Shown: piece by piece, positions 1 to 11,985 of the stretch
Position numbering within the stretch: position 1 is the stretch's first letter
Layout of the letters: each line of letters opens with the position of its first letter
Origin: Wurfbainia villosa
Lineage: Eukaryota > Streptophyta > Magnoliopsida > Zingiberales > Zingiberaceae
Assembly (NCBI GenBank): GCA_025175895.1
Contig: CM045998.1
Span: 18,647,153 to 18,711,152 of the forward strand
DNA: 64,000 nucleotides
Direction of reading: 5' to 3'
Made by a program: the position numbers and the translations under genes
Notes under the pieces: generated by a model
Databases searched by the model: none
The model's input: only the letters and a program-made list of their open reading frames with translations
Told to the model about the DNA's origin: nothing

Positions 1-2
1 TC

Positions 3-1046
3 GGGCACTATAAGAGCAAGTTCCCAAAGAAAGTAAAGAAAGCTCCTTCGGCACCCAAAAGTTAAGAGAAGTCAAAGGATGCCGGTTCCCCAACCATCAA
101 AAGCAAGGAGCACATTATATGCTTCAAATGCCGACAACTGGGACACTACCGGAGTCAATGCCCAAAGGGGGAGAAGAAGAGGAAAAGGGGAGCATCACAA
201 GTAGGGGGAGCTGCTAAGGCAAACCCTAAGGTATCTCATTTTAGTAATGCACCTTCTAGTGTTAATGTCAAAAAGCATGCTAGGAATTTTAATTCTCTTG
301 CAATTTATTATGACAAGCATGCTAGGAATAACAAATACTTTTGTTTAGGAGCTAAAAATGTCCATATTTCAAATAAGGAGAAATTTGGGACTAATGTCCC
401 TAGAAAGACCTTACCTAGGGAGTCCATCAAGAAAATAGAAGACCACCTAGGCTTAAACCCTAAATGGACTAGGCATATGCCTAGGAAAAACCATGTCCAA
501 GGATTAAATCAAAATTCTAAAATTGGACAATTAGAGGTCGAAAATCAAGCCTTGAGGTCAAGGCTTGAGAAACTTGAGAAGACCCTTAAGATTATGCAAA
601 ACCAAATAAAAGGGTCAAATGGTCATGGTCAAGGGTCTAGGTTCAAGAGTCAAGGTCTAGGGCATAGAAGACAAGAGTCAACCAAGGGCAAGAAAAGTTT
701 GGGTCACAAGCCTAAGCCTAAGGTGGCTTATCATAGTGTTCCATTTGATTATGGAATACAAACTAGGTCTAGTAAGACCAAGGTTACTAGGGAAGTCATC
801 CCTAAGAGTAACCAAGGTGTGTGCCTAGTGGCTAGGGTTTCAAGGAAACCTAGGGAGGCCACTAAGAAGGTTACAAGGGGAGTTAACCCTAGAGTTAACC
901 ATGGTAAGACCCAAATGACCAAGGCTAATAAGCCTAGAAGGGTCATTAAGAAGGTATCTAGGGAGGTCATCCCTAAGGAATATCTAGTAAACCCTAGGAG
1001 CTCAAATAGGTTTTGGGTTCCTAATAGCGTGATTGATTCATGCTAG
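3..1046 (+). pseudogene. gag C-terminal part, two zinc knuckles plus coiled coil (family A)
   Basis: One reading frame runs from base 3 to the TGA-less end at 1046, with a single TAA at 63-65. The first CCHC knuckle is cut by the window edge and has lost its last Cys (Phe instead). The second is intact: CFKC then GHYRSQC, near 120-165. Further on, the frame has a leucine-rich coiled coil (KIGQLEVENQALRSRLEKLE) and a basic C-terminus rich in K/R and VTREVIPK repeats, ending WVPNSVIDSC. Gag packages element RNA in virus-like particles. The frame stops here with no pol behind it. The TAA between the two knuckles recurs at the equivalent place in the copy at 10302, so the ORF is probably inactive or makes a truncated protein. 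Confidence 0.8.
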
Positions 1047-2907
1047 ATGGGTTTGGGTGTGCCAACTTTAAATGGATGGGTAGTTAACCTAACCATGGTA
1101 AAGGTGGCAATTTAGGTAATTTTTAAGGTTATGGATACCTTGGAAATAGATTTGATATTATAATCCTAGAAGAGTTTAGGATGTGCCAATACATTTTTGG
1201 GAATATGAAAAATCAATTAAATTGACACAATTTAGGTTTAGAGGTTATAGTGTGCCATTTTGGGTTTTGGCACACTTGGGGAGATTGGTAACCATATGGC
1301 AAAATATAATTAATAATAACGAATGACAATTAATATTAAAATTTAGGTATTGTTATATCTATACATTTTATATGTCATGCCTTGTTTGCCATATAACATG
1401 TCATGACATCATATTTATTTTTACCATTTAATATGTCATGATCATGTTTAGTAGTAAGGTTAAATGTCATGTGTTTTAGATTATATCATATGTCATGACA
1501 TCATGATCATTTGCCATGCTTTATTATGTTATCATCTATGTCATGATCATTCATGCATTTAAGTTAATGAAAATTGATTTAAAGACAATGGCATGACTTG
1601 AAGTCCCATTTATAAGGGAATCAAGTAGTGTTGCCTTAGAAAATGCATGAGACTTTAGTTTAAGATGAACCAAAATCCACATCTCACATTAAATTGACAT
1701 GTATGTGTATTTATATACCCTAGATACATGTGAGATGCTAGGATATGAGTTAAGTTCAAGGTGCATAGTTTTTGCATCTAAATGAACTAAAACTCATCTT
1801 ATTTTCATTGGTCGATCATTGAGAAAGTTTGTGTACAAGTCATGTATATTGAGCCCAAGGAACATGATCCAATATAGGTTTTCAAAAACATTTTAAAATC
1901 CTTTTATAAAATCTTGGTGAAGTCTATCTTTTGATAGTAATTACCAATGATGAAGTTGATACAAAGTGAGCTAAAACTTTGAAGTTTTTCTTCACTTTTG
2001 AATTTTGTATCAATTTCGATATTTTATAGGTAAAATATTTTTCTATCATTTTTCACCCTTTGTATTAGTCATAAGTATTATACGTATGAATTTTCATGAT
2101 TTTTCGATATACGTATAATTATTTATAAATTTTCAAAATCCATTTCTGATAATTAAAAATCGGATTTTGATTATCGATCAATCGCCTCGTGGTGAATGAT
2201 GATGCATAGATGATCGATTTACGATGACTCGATTGCCAAGCTGATTTCGGAAAAAAAACAAGGTTGTTTAGCCCGTTTTCAACTATGGTAAAGTTCCCTA
2301 ACCACTCTTAACCCTAGGACATACTTTGGGAAGCATTATAAAGGGTGAAAATCCATTGAATGTGGATTAGGAGAGGTGTTAGGGTGATATATCAAATTTA
2401 AGGATGGGAAAGTTCAATGTTGAACTTTAGACCTTATTTTTGATGGTTTAGAGTTTCTATCGGCTTAGGGACTTCCCAAGGACATTATTGGTGCAATGGT
2501 CAAGGGGGAGCAAGCCTTTAGGGGGAGATATCCATCATTGGATGATGGATGGTATTTTTCCTCATGGGGAGGAAAATGGAATTAGGAGATACCCAATTTG
2601 AAAATTGGGAGAGTGTATAGGATTGCCTCTCTTGAGTGATATGGGACTTATCACTAGGAAGATGGTAGGCATCCTAGGTATTTTTGGACCAAGGGGGAGA
2701 TTGTAAGATCTCATTGGGACATGAGACATTGACCTCCTTAGAGAGAACCTTTTTGATGTTAGTCAAAAAGGGAGAAAATGTTATCAATTGATGTTATCAA
2801 TTGTCAATTAGGAGAATTGGGGAGAAAGTGAAATTACCAATTTAGGATAATTGGTAAGAAGATTTGAGTTAGTGTTCTAACTCAAAGGTATGTGTTTTTG
2901 TCAAACA
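1047..2907 (+). other. Non-coding 3' internal region of family A copy 1
   Basis: No gene in about 1.86 kb. The sequence is AT-rich with repeated ATGTCATGACATCAT-like words (1370-1560) and several G-rich purine tracts such as CAAGGGGGAGCAAGC near 2500, TTTAGGGGGAGAT near 2520 and AAGGGGGAGATTG near 2690. These resemble extra polypurine tracts. Multiple PPT-like tracts upstream of the 3' LTR are a described feature of Sireviruses. The same region is found in order in the copies at 11986-13791 and 34260-36050. Confidence 0.7.
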
Positions 2908-2923
2908 TCAAAAAGGGGGAGAT

Positions 2924-4435
2924 TGTTAGTGCAATTGGCCCAGGTCATGATTGACCAGACTTGAGTTTGACTCGAGCGATGTTTTGATGTTTGACATGGG
3001 ATTTGACATTGATGTCTGATAATGTTTTGGGGAGATTGTTGATACAATCGACCCGGGTCATGATTGACTGGACTCGAGTTTGACTCGAGGGGGATTTTGA
3101 TGGTTTATTGGAGTTGACCATGTCATGGAAAGTCCAAGTCTTGAGTACTTGACATGTAAAGTCCAAGCATGAGTCTTGGCAAGGAAAAGTCCAAGCATGG
3201 GTCTTGGCATGGAAAGTCCAACATGAGTGGGCAAGGGAAAGTCCAAGCTTGAGTCTTGACATTTGAGAAGTCCAAGGGGTTTGATATTGGTGACGTAAAG
3301 TCCAAGCGGGAGTCTTGGCAGCATAAGTCCAATGGTTGGCGGCGTAAAGTCCAAGCGGGAGGCTTGGCAACGTAAGTCCAATATGTCTTGGCGGTGTAGA
3401 CACCGTTAGCTTGACATAGCCGATGGAAGCACCTGAAGGCTAGCATATGGATGAACAAGTCATGGATGACTTTGAGGGATCCGATAGGCGCGAGACTGAC
3501 GGAGGTGACTAGAAGGCTTAGGTCTAGAATAAGGGTGGTCTAGCAAGTATGGGGGCACCATACTTGGGTTAAAACCTCATGTTTGATGTGTGCTAGTCGA
3601 CTGGTGTCATATGACAGTCGACTTGTGTGAGTCAACTAGGGTTTGACTGCGGGAAGTGTCCCAACAATCAACTGCTAGAGGTGGGCAGTCGACTGCTGGC
3701 TCGAGCAGTCGACTGATCAAGGTGATTAGTTGACTGGTGCTCGAGAATTTGGGCACAGAATGGAGTCGAGACTCGACTGCGGAGGTAGCAGTCGAGTGAA
3801 TGCTCCATCAGTTGACAGATGGGTATTATCAGTCGACTGATGATGGATCCATTGGATTTTTTCAGCATGGATCTATTCGTTGTCTCACGATAATAGTGGC
3901 ATTAGTCGACTGATCGTCGATTTCCAGCCCAGGCAGCAACTTTAAAGGGAGTTCGTGGAGGAGGAAATCAACAGCGTTTCTTGAGGGCTTTTGGGGTGAT
4001 TTGCTGTTGCAAATCAGGGTCTCTAAGTGCATATCAAGCAACCAAAGATTAAGCATTCAAAAGAGCAATTGTAAAGTAGTTTTCTTTACTTGCATTATAT
4101 TTCATTATTGTAATTGCTTGTGTCTGTTTCTTATTATTGTAAGGTTATTTGTACGAGGTTTCTCTACCTCCGACTTGTGTCGAGAAGGAGTCCATTTAGT
4201 AGTGGTGTGTGATTAGCATCGCTAGAGCTCTTTAGAGCTCGATCTGTGGAGTAGGAACCGTTCGGTTCTGAACCACGTTAAATACTTGTGTAATTGCGTG
4301 TTTGTCTATTTTGTTATTGCTTTATTATTATTCCGCTGCGCGCTAACGAAGATTGTAGATACAAGCACGAACAAATTCCATCACGTAATGAATCGACGCT
4401 ATTCACCCCCTCTAGCGGTCAACATTTCTACTACA
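2924..4435 (+). repeat. 3' LTR of family A copy 1
   Basis: The LTR begins TGTTAGTGCAATTGGCCCAG directly after the polypurine tract CATCAAAAAGGGGGAGAT (about 2906-2923). It ends near CTACTACA at 4435, after the family hallmark TTCACCCCCTCTAGCG. It contains an array of AAGTCCAAG...CTTGG units at 3120-3390, many GTCGACTG-type palindromes at 3590-3910, and the U5 block with CGTGGAGTAGGAACC-like words near 4235. The first 113 bp are duplicated: a second LTR-like start sits at 3037 behind another purine tract. The right boundary is placed by comparison with other copies and is uncertain by a few bases. Confidence 0.75.
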
Positions 4436-4437
4436 GA

Positions 4438-5064
4438 TGTGACAAATTGAAATTCACCTGAGTGCTATCACAGGAGCTCTACCGAGAGAAAGAAGTGCTC
4501 GACAAATAGAAAGAGAGAGAGGAAATGCAGGTGGATGGATTACTCATCACTTTTCTTTTTCTCTGCTCAAGACCTAGGCTCCTTTTATAGGAGTGTCTAC
4601 ATGTCTAGCCAAATAAAGGCCATTAAATTGCTTTTATTCGCCGCAGTGAAACGTCAACCATTTCGGCAATTAAGACATTGCCAACCATTTCACCTGAATA
4701 ATGATTCTTATTAATCACATTAATGTATCCATTATCATTGAGCAAAAATAATTTTGTTGATAAAATATTAGTTTATTCACTTAGGAAAAGTTAGCCCTAA
4801 TCGGTCTGACATTTGACGTGTGCAAGTCGTGCTCGTACACGAGTCAACTTGGTTCAGTGCAATTCGGGCCTCTAGATTTGCACCCCCTACACACCCACGC
4901 ATGAGAGAGGGTCTCTCCCCATACATTTGTTCACAACATATATGCTTATGAAACAATATAAACCAACCATTAAGCCTAGAAACTTCCAACGTGGGACTAA
5001 AGCCCCATACACAATAAAGTTTCCTTCATCTATTCCACCTCCTTTTCTATTCAAATATCCAACA
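4438..5064 (-). repeat. 3' LTR of Copia element 1 (minus strand)
   Basis: On the plus strand it reads TGTGACAAATTG ... ATCCAACA. On the minus strand it starts TGTTGGATAT directly after a purine tract (CATGTGGGGGATT, plus 5065-5077), which fits a polypurine tract followed by an LTR. A minus-strand TATA box, TATAAAAGG, lies at 4581-4589. The left edge is inferred from TG and adjoins the neighbouring LTR. Confidence 0.6.
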
Positions 5065-7591
5065 ATCCCCCACATGAATGGAAACAGGGTATGTGAGAGC
5101 ATTCAGCAGTTGAGTCTAACATAAGATAGGTAGGTTTTATCCTTTGAATCTTCCCTTGTAAAGATATTTTATTTACTAGTTGATAGTAGACATGATGTCT
5201 TTGAATTGTTTTATCATTTGTGTAAACATTTACATATCCCACCTAGGACTCTCCCTGATACACCTCACTTCTCATGAGTGTGTTCGTTATTGGCTGTGAA
5301 CATGCCAGGTTCTGTGAGAAGTTTCAAGAATTCTGCTTCCAATTCTCTTCGAAGCGACCCCACTTCTTTCTCACATAGGTGAACTCTCAAGAATATTTCA
5401 CACCACTCTATTGGATCATTAAAAGTCCTTTGCTTAACCTCCATCCTCTTATCGTTTCCCTGGATCATTCCCTATAGTGATCTTACTTAGTCAGTGTAGT
5501 TAGGTTGTCCCTTTGAACATAGTTCTTGGGATCTCCAGTCTCATAGTTTGGGTTTCCTTTGCATCAACATTCCTCATCGACATCAAACCACTCCTCTATG
5601 ATGAGCTTGCAACTAACTCTCTATTTAACCCTTTGATTAGCGGATCACCCAGGTATCCTTTGACTTCACATAGTCAACTATGATAACTCCTATTAAGAGT
5701 AGTTATCTAATGGTATTATGTCTAGACTTACCATTATACAAATGGTTATGTGCTCGGTCAATCACCGATTGACTATCATAATGTATACAAATTGTCAGCA
5801 CATATTTCGCCCATCTAGGAACATCTTCTAAGAATTATCGTAACAATTTAGCCTCTTCCCCACATTTGTCAAGAGCTACAAACTCAAATTCCATCGTGGA
5901 TCTGGTTATTATGGTTTGCTTAGAAGATTTCCATGAAATGGTTGCACCCCCCAAAGTGAATATATATCCACTCATACACTTCAAGTCTTTCATGTTAGAT
6001 ATCTAACTCGCATCATTTTATCCTTCGATTACAGTAGGATATCATGTATAGTGCAATCCATATACACGAGTATATCTCAAGTACCTTAGTACTTGTGTTA
6101 TCCCTCTCTAGTATTCAACACCTGAATTACTCATGTATCTACTCAGTTTGCTCACTACGTAGGCTAAGTCTGATCGTGTACAACTCATTAAGTACATCAG
6201 GCTTCCAATTGCCCTGACATACTCTATATGAGAGATAGTCTCTCCTCAATGATAGATGTTGGTTTATATCTATCAGAGTCCGTGTCAACGTAGTATCACC
6301 CTTGATGAGTCTTTCAAGAATTTTATCCAAATAATGGGACTGACTAAGAGCAAGTCCTTCTGATGTTCTAATAATCAATCTTAATTCATAAGATCACATC
6401 AGCTAGGCTCATGTCTTTCATGTCAAATCTTGAGTTTAACATATCTTTTGTGGATTTGATTATCTTATCATTGCTCCCAACGATAAGTATATCATCAACG
6501 TAAAGACATAATATGATAAAATCATCTTCTATGCTTTTATTGTAAACACATTTTTCACTTTCATTGATTGTAAATCCACTTTTCTTCATGGCATTATTAA
6601 ATTTCTTATGTCACTACTTTGGAGCTTGTTTCAAGCTATATAACGACTTCACCAATCTACAAATCTTGTTTTCCTATCTTGGTACAGAAAACCCCTCAAG
6701 TTGTTCTATGAAGATTTTTTCTTCTAAATCCCCACTTAGAAAGGTTGTCTTTACATCCATATGATGTATTCCAGATTCCATAAAGCAGCAATTGCCAATA
6801 CCACTCTAATGGAAGTTATTCTGGATACTGAAGAATAGGTATCAAAGTAGTCAAGACTTTCTTGTTGTCGATAACCTTTAATAAGCAATCTGACCTTATA
6901 CTTATCAACCATACCATTTGATTTCATCTTCTTCTTGAAAGTCCACTTGCATTCTAGTGGTTTGCTTCCCTGAGGAAGATCCACAAGTTCCCAAGTGTAG
7001 TTTTGCAAGATAGAGTCACTCTCAAATGTAATTGTCTCTTTCCATTGAGGTCCCTCATACGAACATACAACTTCTGAGTAAATTTGGGGATCATTTTCCA
7101 ACATGAAAGTGATAAAATCCGATCCAAAGGATTTTTCCACCCGAGTTCTCTTACTTTGTCTGAGCTCGCCCTCAACTAGTTCATCATTTCCTTCTTTCTC
7201 TTGTGTTTCATATGCCTGTTTTAAGGAGCTAGCATCATCTCGGATCTTATATGAAAATACATACTTGAAGAACGAGACATTTCTCAATTCAATAATCGAG
7301 TTATTCTGCATTTCTGAAATTTTAGATTCATACACATGGAACCTATAGACACTGTTGTTATGTGCATATTCAATAAATATGCAATCAATATTTTTTGGTC
7401 CTATCTTGGTCTTTTTCGGATCAAGCACCAAAACTTTTGCTAGGCACCCCCACACTCGCAAGTATTTTTAGGATGGTTGTCTTTCGTTCCACAACTCATA
7501 AGAGCTCTTATCTATTTTTCTCCAGGGTACCTTGTTCAAAAGGTAATTAGATGTTAACACAACTTCTCCCTATAAGTGCTTTAGTAGTCCA
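5065..7591 (-). pseudogene. Copia element 1: integrase end, reverse transcriptase, RNase H (degenerate)
   Basis: Minus-strand fragments read in order toward lower coordinates. The piece at 7461-6751 opens with the integrase C-terminal region (RVWGCLAKVLVLDPKKTKIGPK) and runs into RT (TWELVDLPQGSKPLECKW, then KYKVRLLIKGYRQQESLDYFDTYS). The piece at 6589-6386 contains the RT active-site box LYVDDILIVG. The pieces at 6378-6139 and 5468-5265 hold the rest of RT and RNase H remnants. The D-D catalytic pair of RT is visible, but stops and frameshifts separate every block, so no product is expected. The right end at 7591 is the insertion site of the nested element; the frame resumes at 15439. Confidence 0.8.
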
Positions 7592-9583
7592 TGTTGGTGC
7601 AATCGACCCAGGTCACAATTCACCAGACTCGAGTTTGACTCGAGTAGTATTTTGATGTTTGTGTTTTAATGTTTGATGATCAGTTGACCATTGTTTGACA
7701 ATAGGTTGACTATATGATTGACATGGGATTGACCATATGATGGAGAAGTTCAAGTGGGACACTTGGCATGGAAAGTCCAAGCATGGGTCTTGGCAATGGT
7801 AAAGTCCAAGCATGAGTCTTGGCAAAGGAAAGTTCAAGCTTGAGTCTTGTCAATTAGAAAGTCCAACATGGGTTGGCATGAAAAGTCCAAGGATGTAGTC
7901 TTGGCTACGTAAGTCCAAGTGTGTAGTCTTGGCGGTGAAAGTCCAAGTTATGAGTACTTGGCAATTGGGAAGTCCAAGGGTGGAGTCTTAGCAGCATAAG
8001 TCCAATGGTTGACAGCGTAAAGTCCAAGCGTGTGTCTTGATAGTGTAAGCCCAATGTGCCTTGGCGGTGTAGACCAGCTTAGCATGACAATAGCCGATGA
8101 AAGAACCTGAAAACTTGCGTATGCATGAACAAGTCATTGATGACTTGGAGGGATTCAATAGGTGTGAGGCTGATGGAGGTGGCTAGAAGGCTTTTAGGCT
8201 AAGGGTGGTCTAGCAAGTATGAGGGCATCATACTTGGGGTTAAACCTCATGGTTGAGGTTTAGCAATCGACTAGGGTTATAGACCAGTCAACTAGTCAAG
8301 TATTTGGACACTTGGCAGCCGAGTCGACACTAAGCAGTCGACTAAGATTATGACCAGTCGACTGCTGAGAGTCGATTGGGGTTCGACTACGGCAAGAGAC
8401 CTTGGAAATCAACTGCTGGCATTGGGAAGTTGACTAACCATGAGCAGTTGACTGTCATGGAGGGGAGTCGACTACTACTGGTTTTGGTCGCGAAGGTAGA
8501 ACACTCGGTAGACGACCCCCACACTCGCAAGTATTTTTAGGATGTTTGTCTTTCGTTCCACAACTGGTAAGAGCTCTTATCTATTTTTCTCCAGGGTACC
8601 TTGTTCAAAAGGTAATTAGATGTTAACACAACTTCTCCCCATAAGTGCTTTAGTAGTCCATGTTGGTGCAATCGACCCAGGTCACAATTCACCAGACTTG
8701 AGTTTGACTCGAGTAGTATTTTGATGTTTGTGTTTTAATGTTTGACGATCAGTTGACCATTGTTTGACAATGGGTTAACTATATGATTGACATGGGGTTG
8801 ACCATATGATGGAGAAGTTCAAGTGGGACACTTGGCATGGAAAGTCCAAGCATGGGTCTTGGCAATGGTAAAGTCCAAGCATGGGTCTTGGCAAAGGAAA
8901 GTTCAAGCTTGAGTCTTGTCAATTAGAAAGTCCAACATGGGTTGGCATGAAAATTCCAAGGATGTAGTCATGGCCACGTAAGTCCAAGTGTGTAGTCTTG
9001 GCGGTGAAAGTCCAAGTTATGAGTACTTGGCAATTGAGAAGTCCAAGGGTGGAGTCTTAGCAGCATAAGTCCAATGGTTGGCAGCGTAAAGTCCAAGCAT
9101 GTGTCTTGACAGCGTAAGCCCAATGTGCCTTGGCGGTGTAGACCAGCTTAGCATGACAATAGCCGATGAAAGAACCTGAATACTTGTGTATACATGAACA
9201 AGTCATGGATGACTTGGAGGGATTCAATAGGTGTGAGGCTGATGGAGGTGGCTAGAAGGCTTCTAGGCTTCTAGGCTAAGGGTGGTCTAGCAAGTATGAG
9301 GGCATCATACTTGGAGTTAAACCTCATGGTTGAGGTTTAGCAATCGACTGGGGGTATAGACCAGTCGACTGGTCAAGTATTTGGACACTTGGCAACCGAG
9401 TCGACACTAAGCAATCGACTAAGATTATGACCAGTCGACTGTTGAGAGTCGATTGGGGTTCGACTATGGCAAGAGACCTTGGAAATCGACTGCTGGCATT
9501 GGGAAGTCAACTAACCATGAGAAGTTGGTATCATGGAGAAGTCGACTACATCACGGTTTTGGTCGCAAAGCGAACACTTTGAG
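7446..9583 (+). repeat. 1069-bp tandem duplication spanning the element/host junction
   Basis: The host Copia segment CCCCCACACTCGCAAGT (7447 on) plus the first part of the LTR is repeated with an offset of exactly 1069 bp (8516 on). Both the host piece (7446-7591 and 8515-8660) and the LTR start (7592 and 8661) repeat at the same offset. The first LTR copy breaks off near 8514 inside the LTR (GGTAGAC) and runs straight into host integrase DNA. The copies differ by scattered substitutions, so the event is not recent. Confidence 0.9.
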
Positions 9584-10238
9584 ACGCATCGAGCAATCGG
9601 CCATGAGCTTGAGTTGACTGTCATTTCCAGTAGTCAACTGCTAGTATATCTGTTGGCTAGAATACAAACGTGGATTAAGTCATTGTGAGATAATGACACT
9701 ATTGACAGTTGACTGGGGTCTTATGGCAGTCGAATGTCAGGCGTAGAATTAGCCCGATGCAGGGATAAAGGAGCAGCTCATGGAGGATTTCGACCATGGT
9801 TTCTTGGAAGGTTGTTGAGGCGATTTGAAGGCGAAGTGAAGGCGCATTTCAGAGTCCTTCAAGCTCATCCAAGCAACCAACAAGAAAAGCATTCGAATCC
9901 CTAGTTTGTAAAGTGCTCTTTACATTTCGGTTGTATTTCTTTGTATTTTCTTATATATATTTTTTATTGTTGTAAACACTTATACAAGGTTTCTCCACCT
10001 CCAGTGTGTACATCACTAGAGCTCGTTGAGCTTTCCCCATGGAGTAGGAACCCTAAGATTCCAAACCATGTATATCTTGTGTATTGTGTGCTTGTGTATT
10101 TCATTTATGCATTATTATTATTTCTGCTGCGCATATTAACGAATATTGTAGATAAGCACGCAAGCGCGATCGAGTTCCGTCAAGCAACGAAAATGTGCCA
10201 TTCACCCCCCCCCTCTAGCACTCACCGAAGTTCCAACA
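8661..10238 (+). repeat. 5' LTR (complete copy) of family A copy 2
   Basis: 1578 bp from TGTTGGTGCAATCG to GTTCCAACA. Like the 3' LTR it contains an AAGTCCAAG/CTTGG array (about 8815-9120), GTCGACTG-type palindromes (9345-9720) and a block with GGAGTAGGAACCCTAAG (about 10040). It ends just before the primer-binding site. A broken extra copy of its first 920 bp lies at 7592-8514. Confidence 0.85.
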
Positions 10239-10240
10239 AT

Positions 10241-10252
10241 TGGCGTCAGAGC
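10241..10252 (+). other. Primer-binding site of family A copy 2
   Basis: TGGCGTCAGAGC starts two bases after the LTR end. It matches the usual plant Copia primer-binding site for initiator methionine tRNA (TGGTATCAGAGC) except for one or two bases. The copy at 32500 has the unmutated form. Confidence 0.8.
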
Positions 10253-10301
10253 TAGGAGCTCTTCTACGGATTAACGACCAGGAGCAAAAGCGCTAGAAGA
10301 G

Positions 10302-11985
10302 ATGGAGCTACCTAAGGACGGATTGGGGTACTCCATCGACATTCCTCCACTATACGACCAAGAAGACTTTCCGTCATGGAGGGTGAGAATGGAGACATTC
10401 TTGATAATGAATATAGAGAATTGGTTCATCATCATGGAAGGTTTCGAACCCTCCAGGGATAAGAAGGGAGATGTCCTCAAATTGAAGATGTGGACCCAAG
10501 AGCAACGCCAAAAATTCAAGATTGAGATTAAGGTAACAAATTTTTTTGAAGATTTAATCCCTAATGATATTTTGTGCAAGCTAGGTGAATATCAAGATGC
10601 TAAGGAACTTTGGAGCAAGTTAGCCAAGTTCCATGAAAAGCTCACACCGGTCCAAGATAAGGAAAAAGAGGAGTGTTCTTCCTCTCAAGCTCAAGAAGAA
10701 GAGAGCACATCATCTTTATCGCAAGAGCTTGAGGAATCAGAGGTTGAACGACCATCAACATCTGAGGAAGAGGAAGTTAAAGAAGCCTCCACCTCTAGGT
10801 TTGAAGGGGAGGATATTAGATCACCGGAGCCAGAACAAAGTCAAGAAGTAGCTTCAACCTTTGAAAGAGATGAAGAACCAATTCCGACTTCTACCACTCT
10901 AGGTAACTCAAGCATTTTCATTAAAAATAAAAATCATATCATATGCTTTGAATGTAGAGAAGTAGGACATTACAAGAGTAAATGTCCTAAAAGAATCAAG
11001 AAAAGTCAACCGATACCAAAATTTTAAGAAAAGTCAAAGGATGTCGGAGCCCTAATTAGGAAGAGCAAGGAGCACGTGGTGTGCTTCAAGTGCCAACAAT
11101 GGGGCCACTATAGAAGTCAATGCCCTAGGGGGAGGAAGAAGACCCAAGAAGGAGCATCACATGTAGGGAAACTTTAAAAGCAAATCCTAAGGTATATTTT
11201 AATAATGCACCTTTAAATTTTAATATTAAAAAGTATGCTAGGGATAATTTTAATTCACTTGCTATTCATCATGATACAAAGCATGCTAAAAGAAAATATT
11301 TTTGTTTAGGTGCTAAGAGTGATAATTTTAGAACTAAGGAGAAATTTGGGACTAATAACCCTAGGAAAATTCTACCTAGGGAAATTATTAGGAAGGTAGA
11401 GGAGCATTTAGGCATTAACCCTAAGAAGGATAGGCATATGCCTAAAATGAAGAATCATGCCCAAAGACTAAATGAAAATTCTAAAATTGGGCAATTAGAG
11501 TTGGAAAATCAAGTATTGAGGTCAAGACTTGAGAAATTAAATGAAAAATCAAATGTAAGGGTCAAATGGTCAAGATTTAGTATCTATGAGTCAAGACCTA
11601 GGGTCTAGGAGGCAAGGTCCACCCAAGGGCAAGAAAGGTTTGGGTCACAAACCTAAGCCCAAGGAGACCTATCATAGTGTTCCATTCGATTATGGAACCA
11701 TTCATAGGTCTAGGAAGACCAAGGTTACTAGGGAAGTCATCCCTAAGGGTAACCATGGTGTTCCTAGTGGCTAAGGTTTCAAGGAAACCTAGGAAAACCA
11801 CTAAGAAGGTTACAAGGGGAGTCACCCCTAGAGTTAACCTAGGCAAGACCACAATGACCAAGACTTCTAGGCCTAGAAGGGCCATTAGGAGGGTATCTAA
11901 AAAAGTTATCCCTAAGAAATACCTAGTAAACTCAAGGAGCTCCAATAGGTATTGGGTTTCTAGGAGTGTGATCGATTCACGCTAA
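10302..11985 (+). pseudogene. gag of family A copy 2 (UBN2-type N-terminus, two CCHC knuckles)
   Basis: The start ATG at 10302 opens MELPKDGLGYSIDIPPLYDQ, the typical beginning of Copia gag with the W-x-x-R-M block (SWRVRMETFL) and the later KELWSKLAKFHE motif. An acidic, serine-rich spacer follows. A first zinc knuckle, CFECREVGHYKSKC, lies at 10944-10985. A TAA stop at 11025-11027 sits just after it. The second knuckle, CFKCQQWGHYRSQC, lies at 11082-11123 in the same frame beyond the stop. Frameshifts follow. The basic C-terminus with VTREVIPK motifs and the terminal VSRSVIDSR is read in another frame to 11985. There is no protease or later pol domain. The product, if any, is the 241-residue N-terminal part. 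Confidence 0.85.

Larger units (their letters stand above)
1..4435 (+). mobile_element. Gag-only LTR retrotransposon, family A copy 1 (5' part outside window)
   Basis: The window opens inside the internal region of a plus-strand LTR element. It holds the C-terminal part of a Copia-type gag, a long non-coding stretch with several purine-rich tracts, a polypurine tract and a 3' LTR. The gag ends and is followed directly by non-coding DNA: no protease, integrase, reverse transcriptase or RNase H can be found. The same layout recurs in two better bounded copies in this window (7592-15433 and 30951-37661), which identifies it as a non-autonomous gag-only family (TR-GAG type). The 5' LTR and gag N-terminus lie to the left of base 1. 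Confidence 0.85.

Noticed and set aside
2945..3458. Overlapping minus-strand ORFs with repeated DFPCQ/TWTF/LGLS-type words (also at 13888-14418, 31038-31501, 36084-36568, 58129-58686)
   Set aside because: These are translations of the LTR tandem arrays in several frames. They look like repeat proteins but have no start context and follow the DNA repeat.
7592..10238. A single 2.6-kb 5' LTR for family A copy 2
   Set aside because: The 3' LTR is only 1.63 kb. The excess is the 1069-bp tandem duplication, which includes host Copia sequence at 8515-8660.
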